Shown here piece after piece: positions 1 through 7,283 of a stretch of DNA of 50,727 nucleotides; position 1 is the first letter of the stretch, and each line of letters begins with the position of its first letter. The stretch is taken from assembly GCA_018713105.1 (NCBI GenBank), contig DVFT01000028.1, positions 1 to 50,727 of the forward strand, given 5' to 3'. The notes under the pieces were generated by a model that did no database searches, was not told where the DNA came from, and was given only the letters and a program-made list of their open reading frames with translations. The position numbers were made by a program, and so were the translations under genes. This stretch comes from Candidatus Limivivens merdigallinarum (GTDB taxonomy: Bacteria > Bacillota > Clostridia > Lachnospirales > Lachnospiraceae).

Positions 1-1787
1 CCCAGCGAGAGAACCTGGGTGTGGAAGCGTTTTAAGGAAAAACGGTCTCCCTCCTGTTCCTTGACGGCATCCCGAAGATCCATGAAATTCAGATATCCCA
101 CATAATATTTCAGATAGTTGGCGGGGGACTCCAGGAGAGCATCGTAGAGGGCGTTGGCGGAAGCCTCCTGGAATCCGAAATTGCCTAAGTAGGCGGCGAC
201 CTCCGACCTGCCGAAGCCATAGTAATGGACCGCGATATCCATCAGGGAAGAGATCCCAAGGGACAGGGAGCGGTTTAAGCGGTACAGTTCTGCTTCATTG
301 GGATCCGTGTCGGCAAGACCGTAGGAATACATTTCCACATAGGTTGCCCAGCCCTCTGTATAGCCGCCGAAGCTAAACAGGCACCGCACGGGATCCGTGT
401 TTTTCTGACTGCAGTAGACGGTCTGATAGAGGTGGCCTGGGTAACCTTCGTGGGCGAGGGTGGTGTAGAGATCCAGGGGGGAATAGGTGGAGCCCCGGTT
501 GATGTAGATGACGTTTTCCGAAAGGTCGTCGATGGGCGGCGTCAGGTAAAAGGCAGGGCTCAAATAATCCTCCAGGGATTCGTGGACGAATTTGACCGTA
601 TAATGGGCTTCCGGGGCTTTTGGAAAATCCTCGGTGATCTTTCCCTCCAAATCTCCCAGGATTTCCTCAGGGGAGAGCTCCTCGAAGACATCCTCTTTTT
701 GGATATCTATTCCACTTTTCTGGGCGTCCAGATACCAGGTGTCGTCCTCCAGGATGGTGGAGGGAGAATTGTCCAGGGAAAAAGCGATGGCGCTTCCCAG
801 GGTTTCTGTGGCAGCCAAAAGCTCCGGGTGCCCTTCTGCCAGGGCACGCATAGAATTGAAATCGGACTGAAGCTGGGATTCGATGCGCGTCCGGATCTGC
901 TCCACAGGGGTATAGCAGCCGGTGAGATCCCGAACCAGATATTCGTAGTATTGCTTTCCCTGGGTGAGATAGCACAGCCCTTTTTCGTTGGAGCCGCTGC
1001 CCTTCAGCGCGGTAAGCCCATCGATCAGGAGCTGGTAGGCGGGGATGACATGGTCTGCCACTGCCTGGGCGTTCCGGTCTATGTAAGCTGCCTTCTCCTC
1101 GTTGGTGAGAAAATCCGTTTCACTGATGCGGTCAGTAAAAGTGGTAATGAGAAAATTGCTGCCGGGATCCTGGATAAAGGCTCTGCACTGGCTGATGATC
1201 TGCTCTGCCAGCGTGTCGTTCATAAAAAGTCCTCTTCGCGCCTTTTCCTTTTCGTATTCCAGGATGGAAGCGTAATAGTCCTCCATGTTTGCCAGGAGCG
1301 CTAAATAATCGTCGAGATCCCTCTCCCGGTAAAAGGCATATTCCGCCAGCAGGATGGGAAGCTGTGCCTGAGTGCCGATGGTAGGACCTAAAGGCTCCGA
1401 GTAAAAGGCAAAATTCTGCCCGGACATCTGGTTCTTGAAATAGAGATCCAGGATGTCATAGGTCAGCCGGTTCTGCCGGGACAGGGCGCGGTAGGCAAAA
1501 CGGGACAACTCCTCCTGATATTGGGAGGACAGCTTGGCAGAGGCTGTGACCGCTTCGGGGCTTAAGTTTCCCAGCGTGACTGGATACTCCTCAATGCCGT
1601 ATGTTTCCGGTGTTTTCAGGGTATAGTGGAGGCTTAACGTATTGCCTTGGAGTTCTTCCCGGAACAAACGATCCGTAAAGTCCAAAAAGGAGGCATTGTG
1701 GCAGTAGACCAGGACGGAAAACAGGAGAAAAAAGGAAGCCGGGATAAATAGAAGTTTCAGGAGCAGGGGAGTAGGTCTTTTTGACAT
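1..1787 (-). CDS. DUF885 family membrane-anchored putative metallopeptidase (3' end outside window)
   Basis: The minus-strand frame is open from an ATG at 1787 to the left edge (595 codons visible, no stop). An RBS (GGTGAG) lies about 8 nt before the ATG. Residues about 8-28 form one hydrophobic segment followed by an extracellular-looking chain, so the protein is probably a signal-anchored surface protein. Residues 446-452 read HEGYPGH, the hallmark zinc-site-like motif of DUF885 proteins, which have a gluzincin-type metallopeptidase fold; downstream there is EGWATYVE, also typical. Substrate is unknown; peptidase activity is inferred from the HExxxH-like motif. No lipobox is evident (the Cys near residue 29 follows LVY). 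The gene diverges from the NlpC/P60 gene at 1946, sharing a 158-bp intergenic region. Family assignment is firm, function is not. Confidence 0.85.
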   Translation of the reverse strand, partial: MSKRPTPLLLKLLFIPASFFLLFSVLVYCHNASFLDFTDRLFREELQGNTLSLHYTLKTPETYGIEEYPVTLGNLSPEAVTASAKLSSQYQEELSRFAYRALSRQNRLTYDILDLYFKNQMSGQNFAFYSEPLGPTIGTQAQLPILLAEYAFYRERDLDDYLALLANMEDYYASILEYEKEKARRGLFMNDTLAEQIISQCRAFIQDPGSNFLITTFTDRISETDFLTNEEKAAYIDRNAQAVADHVIPAYQLLIDGLTALKGSGSNEKGLCYLTQGKQYYEYLVRDLTGCYTPVEQIRTRIESQLQSDFNSMRALAEGHPELLAATETLGSAIAFSLDNSPSTILEDDTWYLDAQKSGIDIQKEDVFEELSPEEILGDLEGKITEDFPKAPEAHYTVKFVHESLEDYLSPAFYLTPPIDDLSENVIYINRGSTYSPLDLYTTLAHEGYPGHLYQTVYCSQKNTDPVRCLFSFGGYTEGWATYVEMYSYGLADTDPNEAELYRLNRSLSLGISSLMDIAVHYYGFGRSEVAAYLGNFGFQEASANALYDALLESPANYLKYYVGYLNFMDLRDAVKEQEGDRFSLKRFHTQVLSL

Positions 1788-1854
1788 GGGTTCTCACCAA
1801 AAGATCCTTTTTCATTATTGTATTTGAAAAAAGATGAAATAGAACTGTAGAAAA

Positions 1855-1870
1855 CAATGGATATCCATTG
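1855..1870. promoter_or_regulatory. 16-bp perfect palindrome overlapping the -35 region
   Basis: CAATGGATATCCATTG is a perfect inverted repeat whose last bases form the start of the TTGACT -35 hexamer of the NlpC/P60 promoter. Position and symmetry suggest an operator for a dimeric regulator, possibly serving both divergent genes. No regulator is identified. Confidence 0.4.
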
Positions 1871-1896
1871 ACTTTTCCATAAAAATCCGCTACACT
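1868..1896 (+). promoter_or_regulatory. Sigma-A type promoter of first NlpC/P60 gene
   Basis: TTGACT (1868-1873), 17-nt spacer, TACACT (1891-1896). The sequence continues with GTTAAC and then TAGTGTAATA, so TACACTA and TAGTGTA form an inverted repeat over the -10 and start region. The promoter at 4034-4062 shares the -35, the spacer length, TACACT, the following GTTAA and a later TGTAATA. Confidence 0.75.
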
Positions 1897-1945
1897 AGTT
1901 AACAATAGTGTAATAGATTTGTAATGATTAAAAAAGGAGAATTGG

Positions 1946-3919
1946 ATGAAAAGAGAGATATGGCTGGCAGCCGGTGCGGCGGCTTTCTTATGTCTGGCAG
2001 CGGCGCCGGCTCCGAAGATATCCGCCTCCGAAGCGATCGTCGGTGTTGTCACAGATGGCGCTGAAGCGGTTGCTCCCGAGACAGAACCCGAGACGGAAGA
2101 GGTCAAAAAAGGCTGGGTACAGGAGGCAGACGGCAATTACTATTACTACAACCGCAGGGGTGTGAAGCAGACAGGGCTGATCACTGTGGATTCCAAAGTC
2201 TATTATCTGGATCCCCAAACCGGAGCCAGGCGCACAGGTGTGCAGAAGATCAATGGGAAGAGGTATTTCTTTGATCCGGAGACCGGGCAGAGAAAGCGCG
2301 GCTGGATCACCTACAACGGCAATACCTATTATTTCTGCTCAAAGTGGTATGCCGTGACGGGGATGAAGCGGATCAGGGGAAGCCGTTATTACTTTAATTA
2401 TAAGGGTGTTCTCTACCGGAATACGATCATACGGAACAAATACGCGGTGGATGCCGACGGAAAGGTACAGTCCGGCTGGTGTGAGATCAACGGGAAGAGG
2501 TATTATGCGGATCCCAAGAACTATCAGATCAAGCGGAACGGCTGGTACAGGATTGACGGCGAATCCTATTATTTTGAGTCGGACGGCAGTATGAGGGTAC
2601 TTTCCGGCGTTGTGCTGCGGAACAAGAAGCGTTATTACTATGATGCCTCTACCGGAGAGCAGAAGACCGGATGGGTGGATGTAGGAAAGAACCGTTACTA
2701 TTTCAGCCCGAGAACCGGAGCCGCTTATACCGGCTGGCACAGGATCAAGGGCAAATATTATTATTTCAGCTCCAAGGGCAAGCTTTACCGGAACCGGTGG
2801 GTTGCCAAGAAATATTATGTGGATGCGGAAGGGGTTCGCCAGTATGGCTGGATCACGCTGGATGGAAACAAGTATTATCTCAACGAAAAAACAGGCAGGA
2901 AGACTACCGGTTGGGCGACCATCGGAAAGTACCGGTACTACTTTGACAAGAACGGCGTGATGCAGAAGGATAAATGGGTGAACAACCGCTACCTCAAATC
3001 CAACGGCAGGATGGCAAAGAGCGCCTGGGTGGGCGGCGTCTATGTGGACAAAAACGGAAAGAAGACCAGTAAGACCAGGACCCCCGGATTTTTCTCAAAC
3101 AGCAAATACACCTATTATTTAAGTGACACTTATGAAAAACAGAAAGGCTGGATTGTGGATAATGAAAAATATTATCACTTCGATACAACGACAGCCCGGA
3201 TGGATAAGAACAAGTGGGTGGATGGATTCTATGTGGGATCTGACGGAGCAAGGCTTTCGAATATGATGTTTACCCTGGACGGGTCTACCTATCTGTTCCT
3301 GGCGGACGGGACGAAAGCCACCGGTATCGTGGAGTTTGAGGGAAAGAAATATTATTTCCTGAACACAACAGGGGCGAGACAGACCGGGTTCATTACCGTG
3401 GACGGCTACACCTATTACTTTGATCCCAATGCAAACGGAGCGATGGCGGTCAACGACGAGATGCTGATCGGGAATGTCTACTATTCCTTTGATGCCAACG
3501 GACATATCGTAGCGCAGACGGAGAACAATTCCGACGAGGCGTTGGGGCAGGCGATTGCGGCTTATGCCCAGAGGTTTATCGGCAATCCCTATGTGTGGGG
3601 AGGAACCAGCCTGACCAATGGGGCAGATTGCTCCGGATTCGTTCAGTCTGTGTTTGCCCATTTTGATATCAAACTTCCCAGAACGACCTATGAGCAGTAT
3701 CCTGGAGTAGAGGGCTATGCAACGCCGATTTATATTTCCGAGGCAGACTTAAAGCCGGGCGACCTGGTATTTTACTATGCCAATATCAGCCATGTGGGAA
3801 TCTACATCGGAGACGGCAAGATCGTACACGCCTCTAATTCCCAGCCTTATCCGGCGGGAGGAATCAAGATTTCTTCCTATGATTATACTTGGATCAAAGG
3901 ATGTGTCCGTTACTGGTGA
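1946..3919 (+). CDS. Secreted NlpC/P60 endopeptidase with cell-wall-binding repeats (paralogue 1)
   Basis: 657 residues. ATG at 1946 is preceded by AAAAGGAG at suitable distance. Residues 1-28 are a signal peptide (KR, then an Ala/Leu-rich core ending SAS). A short acidic linker leads into about twenty repeats of the GW...G..YYF...G type (CW_binding_1, choline/glucan-binding family) up to about residue 515. The C-terminal 130 residues are an NlpC/P60 domain with PYVWGG, catalytic Cys562 (GADCSGF), His616 (HVGIYIG) and VHASNS. Family enzymes cleave peptide bonds in peptidoglycan stems, usually gamma-D-Glu-meso-Dap. The binding repeats likely hold the protein on wall glycopolymer. It is transcribed alone from the promoter at 1868 and ends at a strong terminator. 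The gene at 4111 is a tandem paralogue and that at 17054 a third copy. Exact bond cleaved is not readable from sequence. Confidence 0.9.
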   Translation: MKREIWLAAGAAAFLCLAAAPAPKISASEAIVGVVTDGAEAVAPETEPETEEVKKGWVQEADGNYYYYNRRGVKQTGLITVDSKVYYLDPQTGARRTGVQKINGKRYFFDPETGQRKRGWITYNGNTYYFCSKWYAVTGMKRIRGSRYYFNYKGVLYRNTIIRNKYAVDADGKVQSGWCEINGKRYYADPKNYQIKRNGWYRIDGESYYFESDGSMRVLSGVVLRNKKRYYYDASTGEQKTGWVDVGKNRYYFSPRTGAAYTGWHRIKGKYYYFSSKGKLYRNRWVAKKYYVDAEGVRQYGWITLDGNKYYLNEKTGRKTTGWATIGKYRYYFDKNGVMQKDKWVNNRYLKSNGRMAKSAWVGGVYVDKNGKKTSKTRTPGFFSNSKYTYYLSDTYEKQKGWIVDNEKYYHFDTTTARMDKNKWVDGFYVGSDGARLSNMMFTLDGSTYLFLADGTKATGIVEFEGKKYYFLNTTGARQTGFITVDGYTYYFDPNANGAMAVNDEMLIGNVYYSFDANGHIVAQTENNSDEALGQAIAAYAQRFIGNPYVWGGTSLTNGADCSGFVQSVFAHFDIKLPRTTYEQYPGVEGYATPIYISEADLKPGDLVFYYANISHVGIYIGDGKIVHASNSQPYPAGGIKISSYDYTWIKGCVRYW

Positions 3920-3965
3920 TAAAAGCCTTTTGACAAAAAACTACAAGAGAAGAATAAGACGCAGT

Positions 3966-3996
3966 ACAGACCGGAGAGTTTTCTCCGGTCTGTTTT
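3966..3996 (+). terminator. Rho-independent terminator of NlpC/P60 gene 1
   Basis: A 12-bp perfect stem, ACAGACCGGAGA with TCTCCGGTCTGT, a GTTT loop, then TTT. It lies 47 nt after the stop codon. Confidence 0.85.
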
Positions 3997-4033
3997 GCAG
4001 TTGCTGAAAATTCTTAAGAATGATGCGGGTAGA

Positions 4034-4062
4034 TTGACATTTGTTAGAATGTTCGTTACACT
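4034..4062 (+). promoter_or_regulatory. Sigma-A type promoter of second NlpC/P60 gene
   Basis: TTGACA (4034-4039), 17-nt spacer, TACACT (4057-4062). It is followed by GGTTAA and TGTAATA in the same arrangement as at the first NlpC/P60 gene, so the two genes are probably co-regulated by the same factor or arose by duplication that included the promoter. A 12-bp palindrome ATTCTTAAGAAT lies just upstream at 4010-4021. Confidence 0.75.
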
Positions 4063-4110
4063 GGTTAAAGGAAATGTAATAAAAATTTAATGAACTTTGG
4101 GGAGACTGGA

Positions 4111-6099
4111 ATGAAAAAGAGAGTTGGAATCGCCGCCTTGGCGGCGATGTGTTTCAGCCTGTGTGTGCCGCAGCAGAATCTGGCGGATGAAGTCCTCAGG
4201 GAAGCAGAGAGCCTGGGGAGGGCGGAAAGCTCTGCCGTGACAGCGATTGGGGAAGAAGACAAGGAGACTGCGGCCGAGAAGAGGAGAGGCTGGGTCACAG
4301 AGCCGGACGGGAAGGTCTATTATTATGACCGGAAAGGTGAGAAGCAGACCGGGCTGCTGACCCTGGACGGGAAGGTCTATGATCTGGATTCCAGGACAGG
4401 AGAACGTCTCACGGGTATCCAGAAAATCGGAAAGCGGTACTATTTCTTCCATCCCAAGACCGGGGAACGGAAACGGGGCTGGGTTGATTATGAGGGAAAG
4501 CGGTATTACTTCTGCCGGAACTGGTATGCCGTCAAAGGCAAACGCAAAATCGGGAAAAACCGCTATTACTTCAATTCCCGGGGAGAGCTGTACCGAAGCT
4601 GCATTGTCCGTGGAAAATACCTTGCCGATGAGAGAGGGCGCCTGGTTAGGGGATGGTATACCCTGAATGGAAAGAGATATTATGCGTCCCCCAGCAATTA
4701 TCTTATCAAAAAAGGCGGCTGGCACAAAATTGGCGGGGAACGGTACTATTTTGAGCCGGATGGAAGTGTAAGGCAGCTCTCCGGTTTGGTGAAGCGTGGG
4801 AAGAAGTATTATTATTACGATCCGAATACCGGGAAACCGAAGAGCGGGTGGGTGAACCACGGCAAAAACCGCTACTATTTCAGTCGGGGAACGAAAGCCG
4901 CATACACCGGCTGGCATAAGATCAAAGGCAAAAAATATTATTTCAGCTCTAAAGGGAAACTCTACCGGAATACCTGGGTGGCAAAGAAATATTATGTGGA
5001 TACGGACGGAGCAAGGCAGTATGGATGGCTTCAGATGGCAGGACAGAAGTATTATCTGAACGAGACAACAGGTCTTCGGGCCACAGGATGGACTACCGTA
5101 GGAAAGTACCAATACTATTTTGATAAAGACGGCGTCATGCAGAAGGAGACTTGGGTGGATGACTGCTATCTCAAGCCCAACGGGCGTATGGCAAAAAGCA
5201 CTTGGGTGGGCGGCGTCTATGTGGGCAGAGACGGCAAAAAAACAGGCAAGACCAGACAGCCCGGCTTATTCCGCAATGGAAAATACACCTACTACCTCAA
5301 TGACCAGTACGAGAAGGTCAAAGGCTGGGTGGCGCATGAGGGCAAGTATTATTACTTCCAGCCCACCAATGCCCGGATGGCAACGGATCAGTGGGTGGAT
5401 GGCTATTATATAGGTAGTGACGGCGCAAGGCTGATGAATCAGATGGTGAAGCTTTCCGATGGAAAGACTTACCTCTTCCTGGCGGATGGATCCAAAGCAA
5501 CGGGAATCATGGAGTACAATGGAAAGAAATACCATTTCAAAAATGTAACCGGGGAGCAGGATACCGGTCTGATGACGGTGGATGGATATTTGTATTATTT
5601 TGACCCGGATCTGGGAGGGGCGATGGTGGTGAGCGATACCAGGACGATCTCCGGGACGGTGTACACCTTCGATGAGCAGGGACATATGACCAGCCAGGCA
5701 GCAGATCCTTCGGAAGATGCCTTAGGAGAGCGGATCGCCCAGTACGCCCAGCAGTTTATCGGGAACCCTTATGTATATGGAGGCAATAGTCTCGTCAGCG
5801 GAACCGACTGCTCCGGCTTCGTGAACCTGGTGTTCGCCCATTTCGGGATCAAGGTACCCAGGACAACGTGGACGCTCTACGAAGGAGTGGAAGGTTACGC
5901 CACACCGAAGTATGTATCCCAGGCAGAATTAAAGCCCGGGGATCTGATTTTCTATTATTCCGATATCCGCCATGTGGCGATTTATATCGGTGATGGAAAA
6001 ATTGTCCATGCGTCCAACAGCAAACCTTATCCAGCAGGAGGAATCAAGATTTCTAACTATGACTGGACCTGGATTAAGGGGTGTGTCCGATATTGGTAA
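4111..6099 (+). CDS. Secreted NlpC/P60 endopeptidase with cell-wall-binding repeats (paralogue 2)
   Basis: 662 residues from the ATG at 4111, chosen because GGGGAG lies 8 nt before it; the in-frame ATG at 4090 has no RBS. Signal peptide about residues 1-27 (MKKR then hydrophobic core). Architecture matches the gene at 1946: an acidic linker, about twenty GW...YYF wall-binding repeats, and a C-terminal NlpC/P60 domain with Cys567 (GTDCSGF), His621 (HVAIYIG) and VHASNS. Many repeat units align one-for-one with paralogue 1, so a tandem duplication is likely. The role is peptidoglycan stem-peptide hydrolysis at the cell surface, inferred from the family. It is monocistronic, with its own promoter and terminator. 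Confidence 0.9.
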   Translation: MKKRVGIAALAAMCFSLCVPQQNLADEVLREAESLGRAESSAVTAIGEEDKETAAEKRRGWVTEPDGKVYYYDRKGEKQTGLLTLDGKVYDLDSRTGERLTGIQKIGKRYYFFHPKTGERKRGWVDYEGKRYYFCRNWYAVKGKRKIGKNRYYFNSRGELYRSCIVRGKYLADERGRLVRGWYTLNGKRYYASPSNYLIKKGGWHKIGGERYYFEPDGSVRQLSGLVKRGKKYYYYDPNTGKPKSGWVNHGKNRYYFSRGTKAAYTGWHKIKGKKYYFSSKGKLYRNTWVAKKYYVDTDGARQYGWLQMAGQKYYLNETTGLRATGWTTVGKYQYYFDKDGVMQKETWVDDCYLKPNGRMAKSTWVGGVYVGRDGKKTGKTRQPGLFRNGKYTYYLNDQYEKVKGWVAHEGKYYYFQPTNARMATDQWVDGYYIGSDGARLMNQMVKLSDGKTYLFLADGSKATGIMEYNGKKYHFKNVTGEQDTGLMTVDGYLYYFDPDLGGAMVVSDTRTISGTVYTFDEQGHMTSQAADPSEDALGERIAQYAQQFIGNPYVYGGNSLVSGTDCSGFVNLVFAHFGIKVPRTTWTLYEGVEGYATPKYVSQAELKPGDLIFYYSDIRHVAIYIGDGKIVHASNSKPYPAGGIKISNYDWTWIKGCVRYW

Positions 6100-6103
6100 A
6101 ATG

Positions 6104-6149
6104 AAAAAGCGGTGGGAACATCCGGTTTTGGATGTTTCCATCGCTTTTT
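6104..6149 (+). terminator. Terminator of NlpC/P60 gene 2
   Basis: A 20-bp stem with two G-U wobble pairs: AAAAAGCGG..CATCC (6104-6123) against GGATG..CGCTTTTT (6130-6149), loop GGTTTT. The A-tract and T-tract at the ends allow it to work in both directions. Confidence 0.85.
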
Positions 6150-6329
6150 GTATCAGAGTCTCATTTAACTCTTCAGGAGCTTCTTTACCTCCATCAAGGA
6201 TTTCCTAAGGTCCAAAAGTTTGCGGTTTAAGTTCGGAATTTCATAAATTTTCACACTTAACCGCTCCTTGAAAGCTCGTTTTTTCGTCATAGCCCCTCAT
6301 TTTTTCTACATATCTTCAATTTTAGGATA

Positions 6330-6338
6330 TGCTATCAT
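6330..6338 (+). promoter_or_regulatory. Candidate extended -10 promoter of the small toxin-like gene
   Basis: TGCTATCAT fits an extended -10 (TGn plus TATCAT, five of six to consensus). No good -35 is seen; the best alternative is TCTTCA with 17 nt to CATAAT (6336-6341). It would give a 5' leader of about 45-50 nt before the ATG at 6394. Weak evidence on its own. Confidence 0.35.
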
Positions 6339-6380
6339 AATTATGTTGTCATATACAATCCAATCCGGTAACGGAAAGGA

Positions 6381-6414
6381 GGTGTACATATTTATGGAGA
6401 TTATATTCTCTATT
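6381..6414. repeat. Direct repeat a (DRa-like) over the RBS and start codon
   Basis: Two 11-bp blocks, GGTGTACATAT (6381-6391) and TATTCTCTATT (6404-6414), recur at exactly the same spacing at 6531-6564. The first block begins inside the AGGAGGTG RBS and the ATG lies between the blocks, so an RNA copied from the opposite strand of the second repeat would pair over the translation start. Confidence 0.8.
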
Positions 6415-6489
6415 ACAGTTACCGTTACGGCGGGTGTGATTTGTCATCTCATCTGCAATTGGCTAGACGGTAAGGGACGTGACAACTAG
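6394..6489 (+). CDS. Small membrane peptide, Fst/par type I toxin-like
   Basis: 31 residues from an ATG with a very strong RBS (AAAGGAGGTG). Residues 2-22 are a single hydrophobic segment (starts MEIIFSITVT), followed by NWLDGKGRDN, a Trp-Leu plus charged tail. Length, one transmembrane helix, the AGV...L..WLD pattern and a polar C-terminus resemble Fst/Ldr toxins such as Fst of pAD1 and chromosomal relatives. These peptides damage the membrane when an antisense RNA fails to hold them in check. The surrounding DNA supplies every other element of such a module: direct repeats at both ends, a bidirectional terminator, and a strong convergent promoter. Toxicity is inferred. It could instead be an unrelated small membrane protein, but the antisense architecture argues against that. 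Confidence 0.75.
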   Translation: MEIIFSITVTVTAGVICHLICNWLDGKGRDN

Positions 6490-6494
6490 CCGAA

Positions 6495-6526
6495 GAAACC
6501 CCCGAGGCAGCACCCTCGGGGGTTTC
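6495..6526. terminator. Bidirectional terminator shared by toxin mRNA and antisense RNA
   Basis: A 13-bp perfect stem, GAAACCCCCGAGG with CCTCGGGGGTTTC, loop CAGCAC, immediately after the toxin-like gene stop. GTTT follows on the plus strand and TTCTTC on the minus strand. In par-type modules the two convergent RNAs share this element. Confidence 0.85.
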
Positions 6527-6530
6527 GTTT

Positions 6531-6564
6531 GGTGTACATATAACACAGAAATCTATTCTCTATT
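6531..6564. repeat. Direct repeat b (DRb-like)
   Basis: Second copy of GGTGTACATAT (6531-6541) and TATTCTCTATT (6554-6564) with the same 12-nt gap as the copy at 6381-6414; the gap sequence differs. It lies between the terminator and the antisense promoter. Confidence 0.8.
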
Positions 6565-6573
6565 GCCATCTTC

Positions 6574-6602
6574 ACTATATCACACGCAGAATTCTTTGTC
6601 AA
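6574..6602 (-). promoter_or_regulatory. Strong promoter of the antisense RNA
   Basis: On the minus strand: TTGACA (6602-6597), 17-nt spacer, TATAGT (6579-6574). A consensus -35 and near-consensus -10 at ideal spacing point back through the direct repeat toward the small peptide gene. Confidence 0.8.
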
Positions 6603-6632
6603 TAACTTAGAAATGTATTTACATGCCGCATC

Positions 6633-7280
6633 TTACGGACACTTAATCACCATCTTATGAATCGGATTCCGCAGCTTGGAAAACTTCCTCTCATATTCCG
6701 TCATCACATTTCCCACCATCATCTTTTCGTCCTTGTGGAGATTGTAGGTGCAGGCCAGAAGCTCCCAGCCGGCCTCCTTTTGTTCCTCCAGGGAGAAATC
6801 GAACAGCCCGCGGTTGTCCGTCTTGAATTCCACGATGCCTCCGGCGGGGAGAACCTGTTGGTAGCGGGCTAGAAATTCCCGGGAAGTGAGGCGGCGTTTG
6901 GCGTGGCGGTCCTTGGGCCAAGGGTCGGAGAAGTTCAGGTAGATCTTCTCCACCTCGCCGGGAGCAAAGATGTCGGGCAGCTCCTGGGCGTCGATACAGA
7001 GATAGAAAAGGTTTGGAAGCGTCTGTTCCAGTTCCTCTCGTTTCTGGAGGGCGCGGTAGAGGACGCTGGTATACCGCTCGATCCCAACGTAGTTGACGTC
7101 AGGATGGAGCAGAGCCATTTCCGTGAGAAACTGCCCTTTTCCCATCCCCACCTCGATGTGGATGGGGTTTTGGTTTCCGAATCGTTCTGCCCAGCGACCT
7201 TTCTGTTCGGCGGGAGTTTGGATGACAAAGGGGCTCTCGGCGACTGCTTCTTTGGCGCCGGGGATATTTCTTAAACGCAT
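6633..7280 (-). CDS. trmB: tRNA (guanine-N7-)-methyltransferase
   Basis: 215 residues, normal for TrmB. This class I SAM-dependent enzyme methylates G46 in the variable loop of tRNAs. Visible motifs: SAM-binding VGMGKGQF (residues about 43-50), the ERY segment and NFSDPWPKDRHAKRRL, the TrmB signature carrying catalytic Asp and substrate-contacting basic residues. The RBS GGAAGGAG precedes the ATG. It begins 3 nt after the stop of the LysR gene on the same strand and is probably co-transcribed with it. Confidence 0.95.
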   Translation of the reverse strand: MRLRNIPGAKEAVAESPFVIQTPAEQKGRWAERFGNQNPIHIEVGMGKGQFLTEMALLHPDVNYVGIERYTSVLYRALQKREELEQTLPNLFYLCIDAQELPDIFAPGEVEKIYLNFSDPWPKDRHAKRRLTSREFLARYQQVLPAGGIVEFKTDNRGLFDFSLEEQKEAGWELLACTYNLHKDEKMMVGNVMTEYERKFSKLRNPIHKMVIKCP

Positions 7281-7283
7281 AAA

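Larger units (their letters stand above)
6495..6567 (-). ncRNA. Predicted antisense RNA (RNA II-like antitoxin)
   Basis: The promoter at 6574-6602 would start transcription near 6567, and the GC-rich hairpin at 6495-6526 would end it, giving an RNA of about 70-75 nt; RNA II of pAD1 is about 65 nt. Its 5' part is the complement of the 6531-6564 repeat and so can pair with the toxin mRNA over the RBS and ATG at 6381-6414. Its 3' part is complementary to the mRNA terminator loop. Existence and exact ends are predictions from promoter, repeat and terminator positions. Confidence 0.7.

Noticed and set aside
4087..5112. 341-codon minus-strand open frame opposite the second NlpC/P60 gene
   Set aside because: It is a shadow of the repetitive coding sequence on the plus strand; no RBS, no recognisable domain, and the plus-strand gene is certain.
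6165..6290. 41-codon minus-strand open frame rich in Lys and Leu before the toxin-like locus
   Set aside because: RBS-like GAGGGG is only 2 nt from the ATG and no family is recognised; insufficient support for a gene, though a relic is possible.
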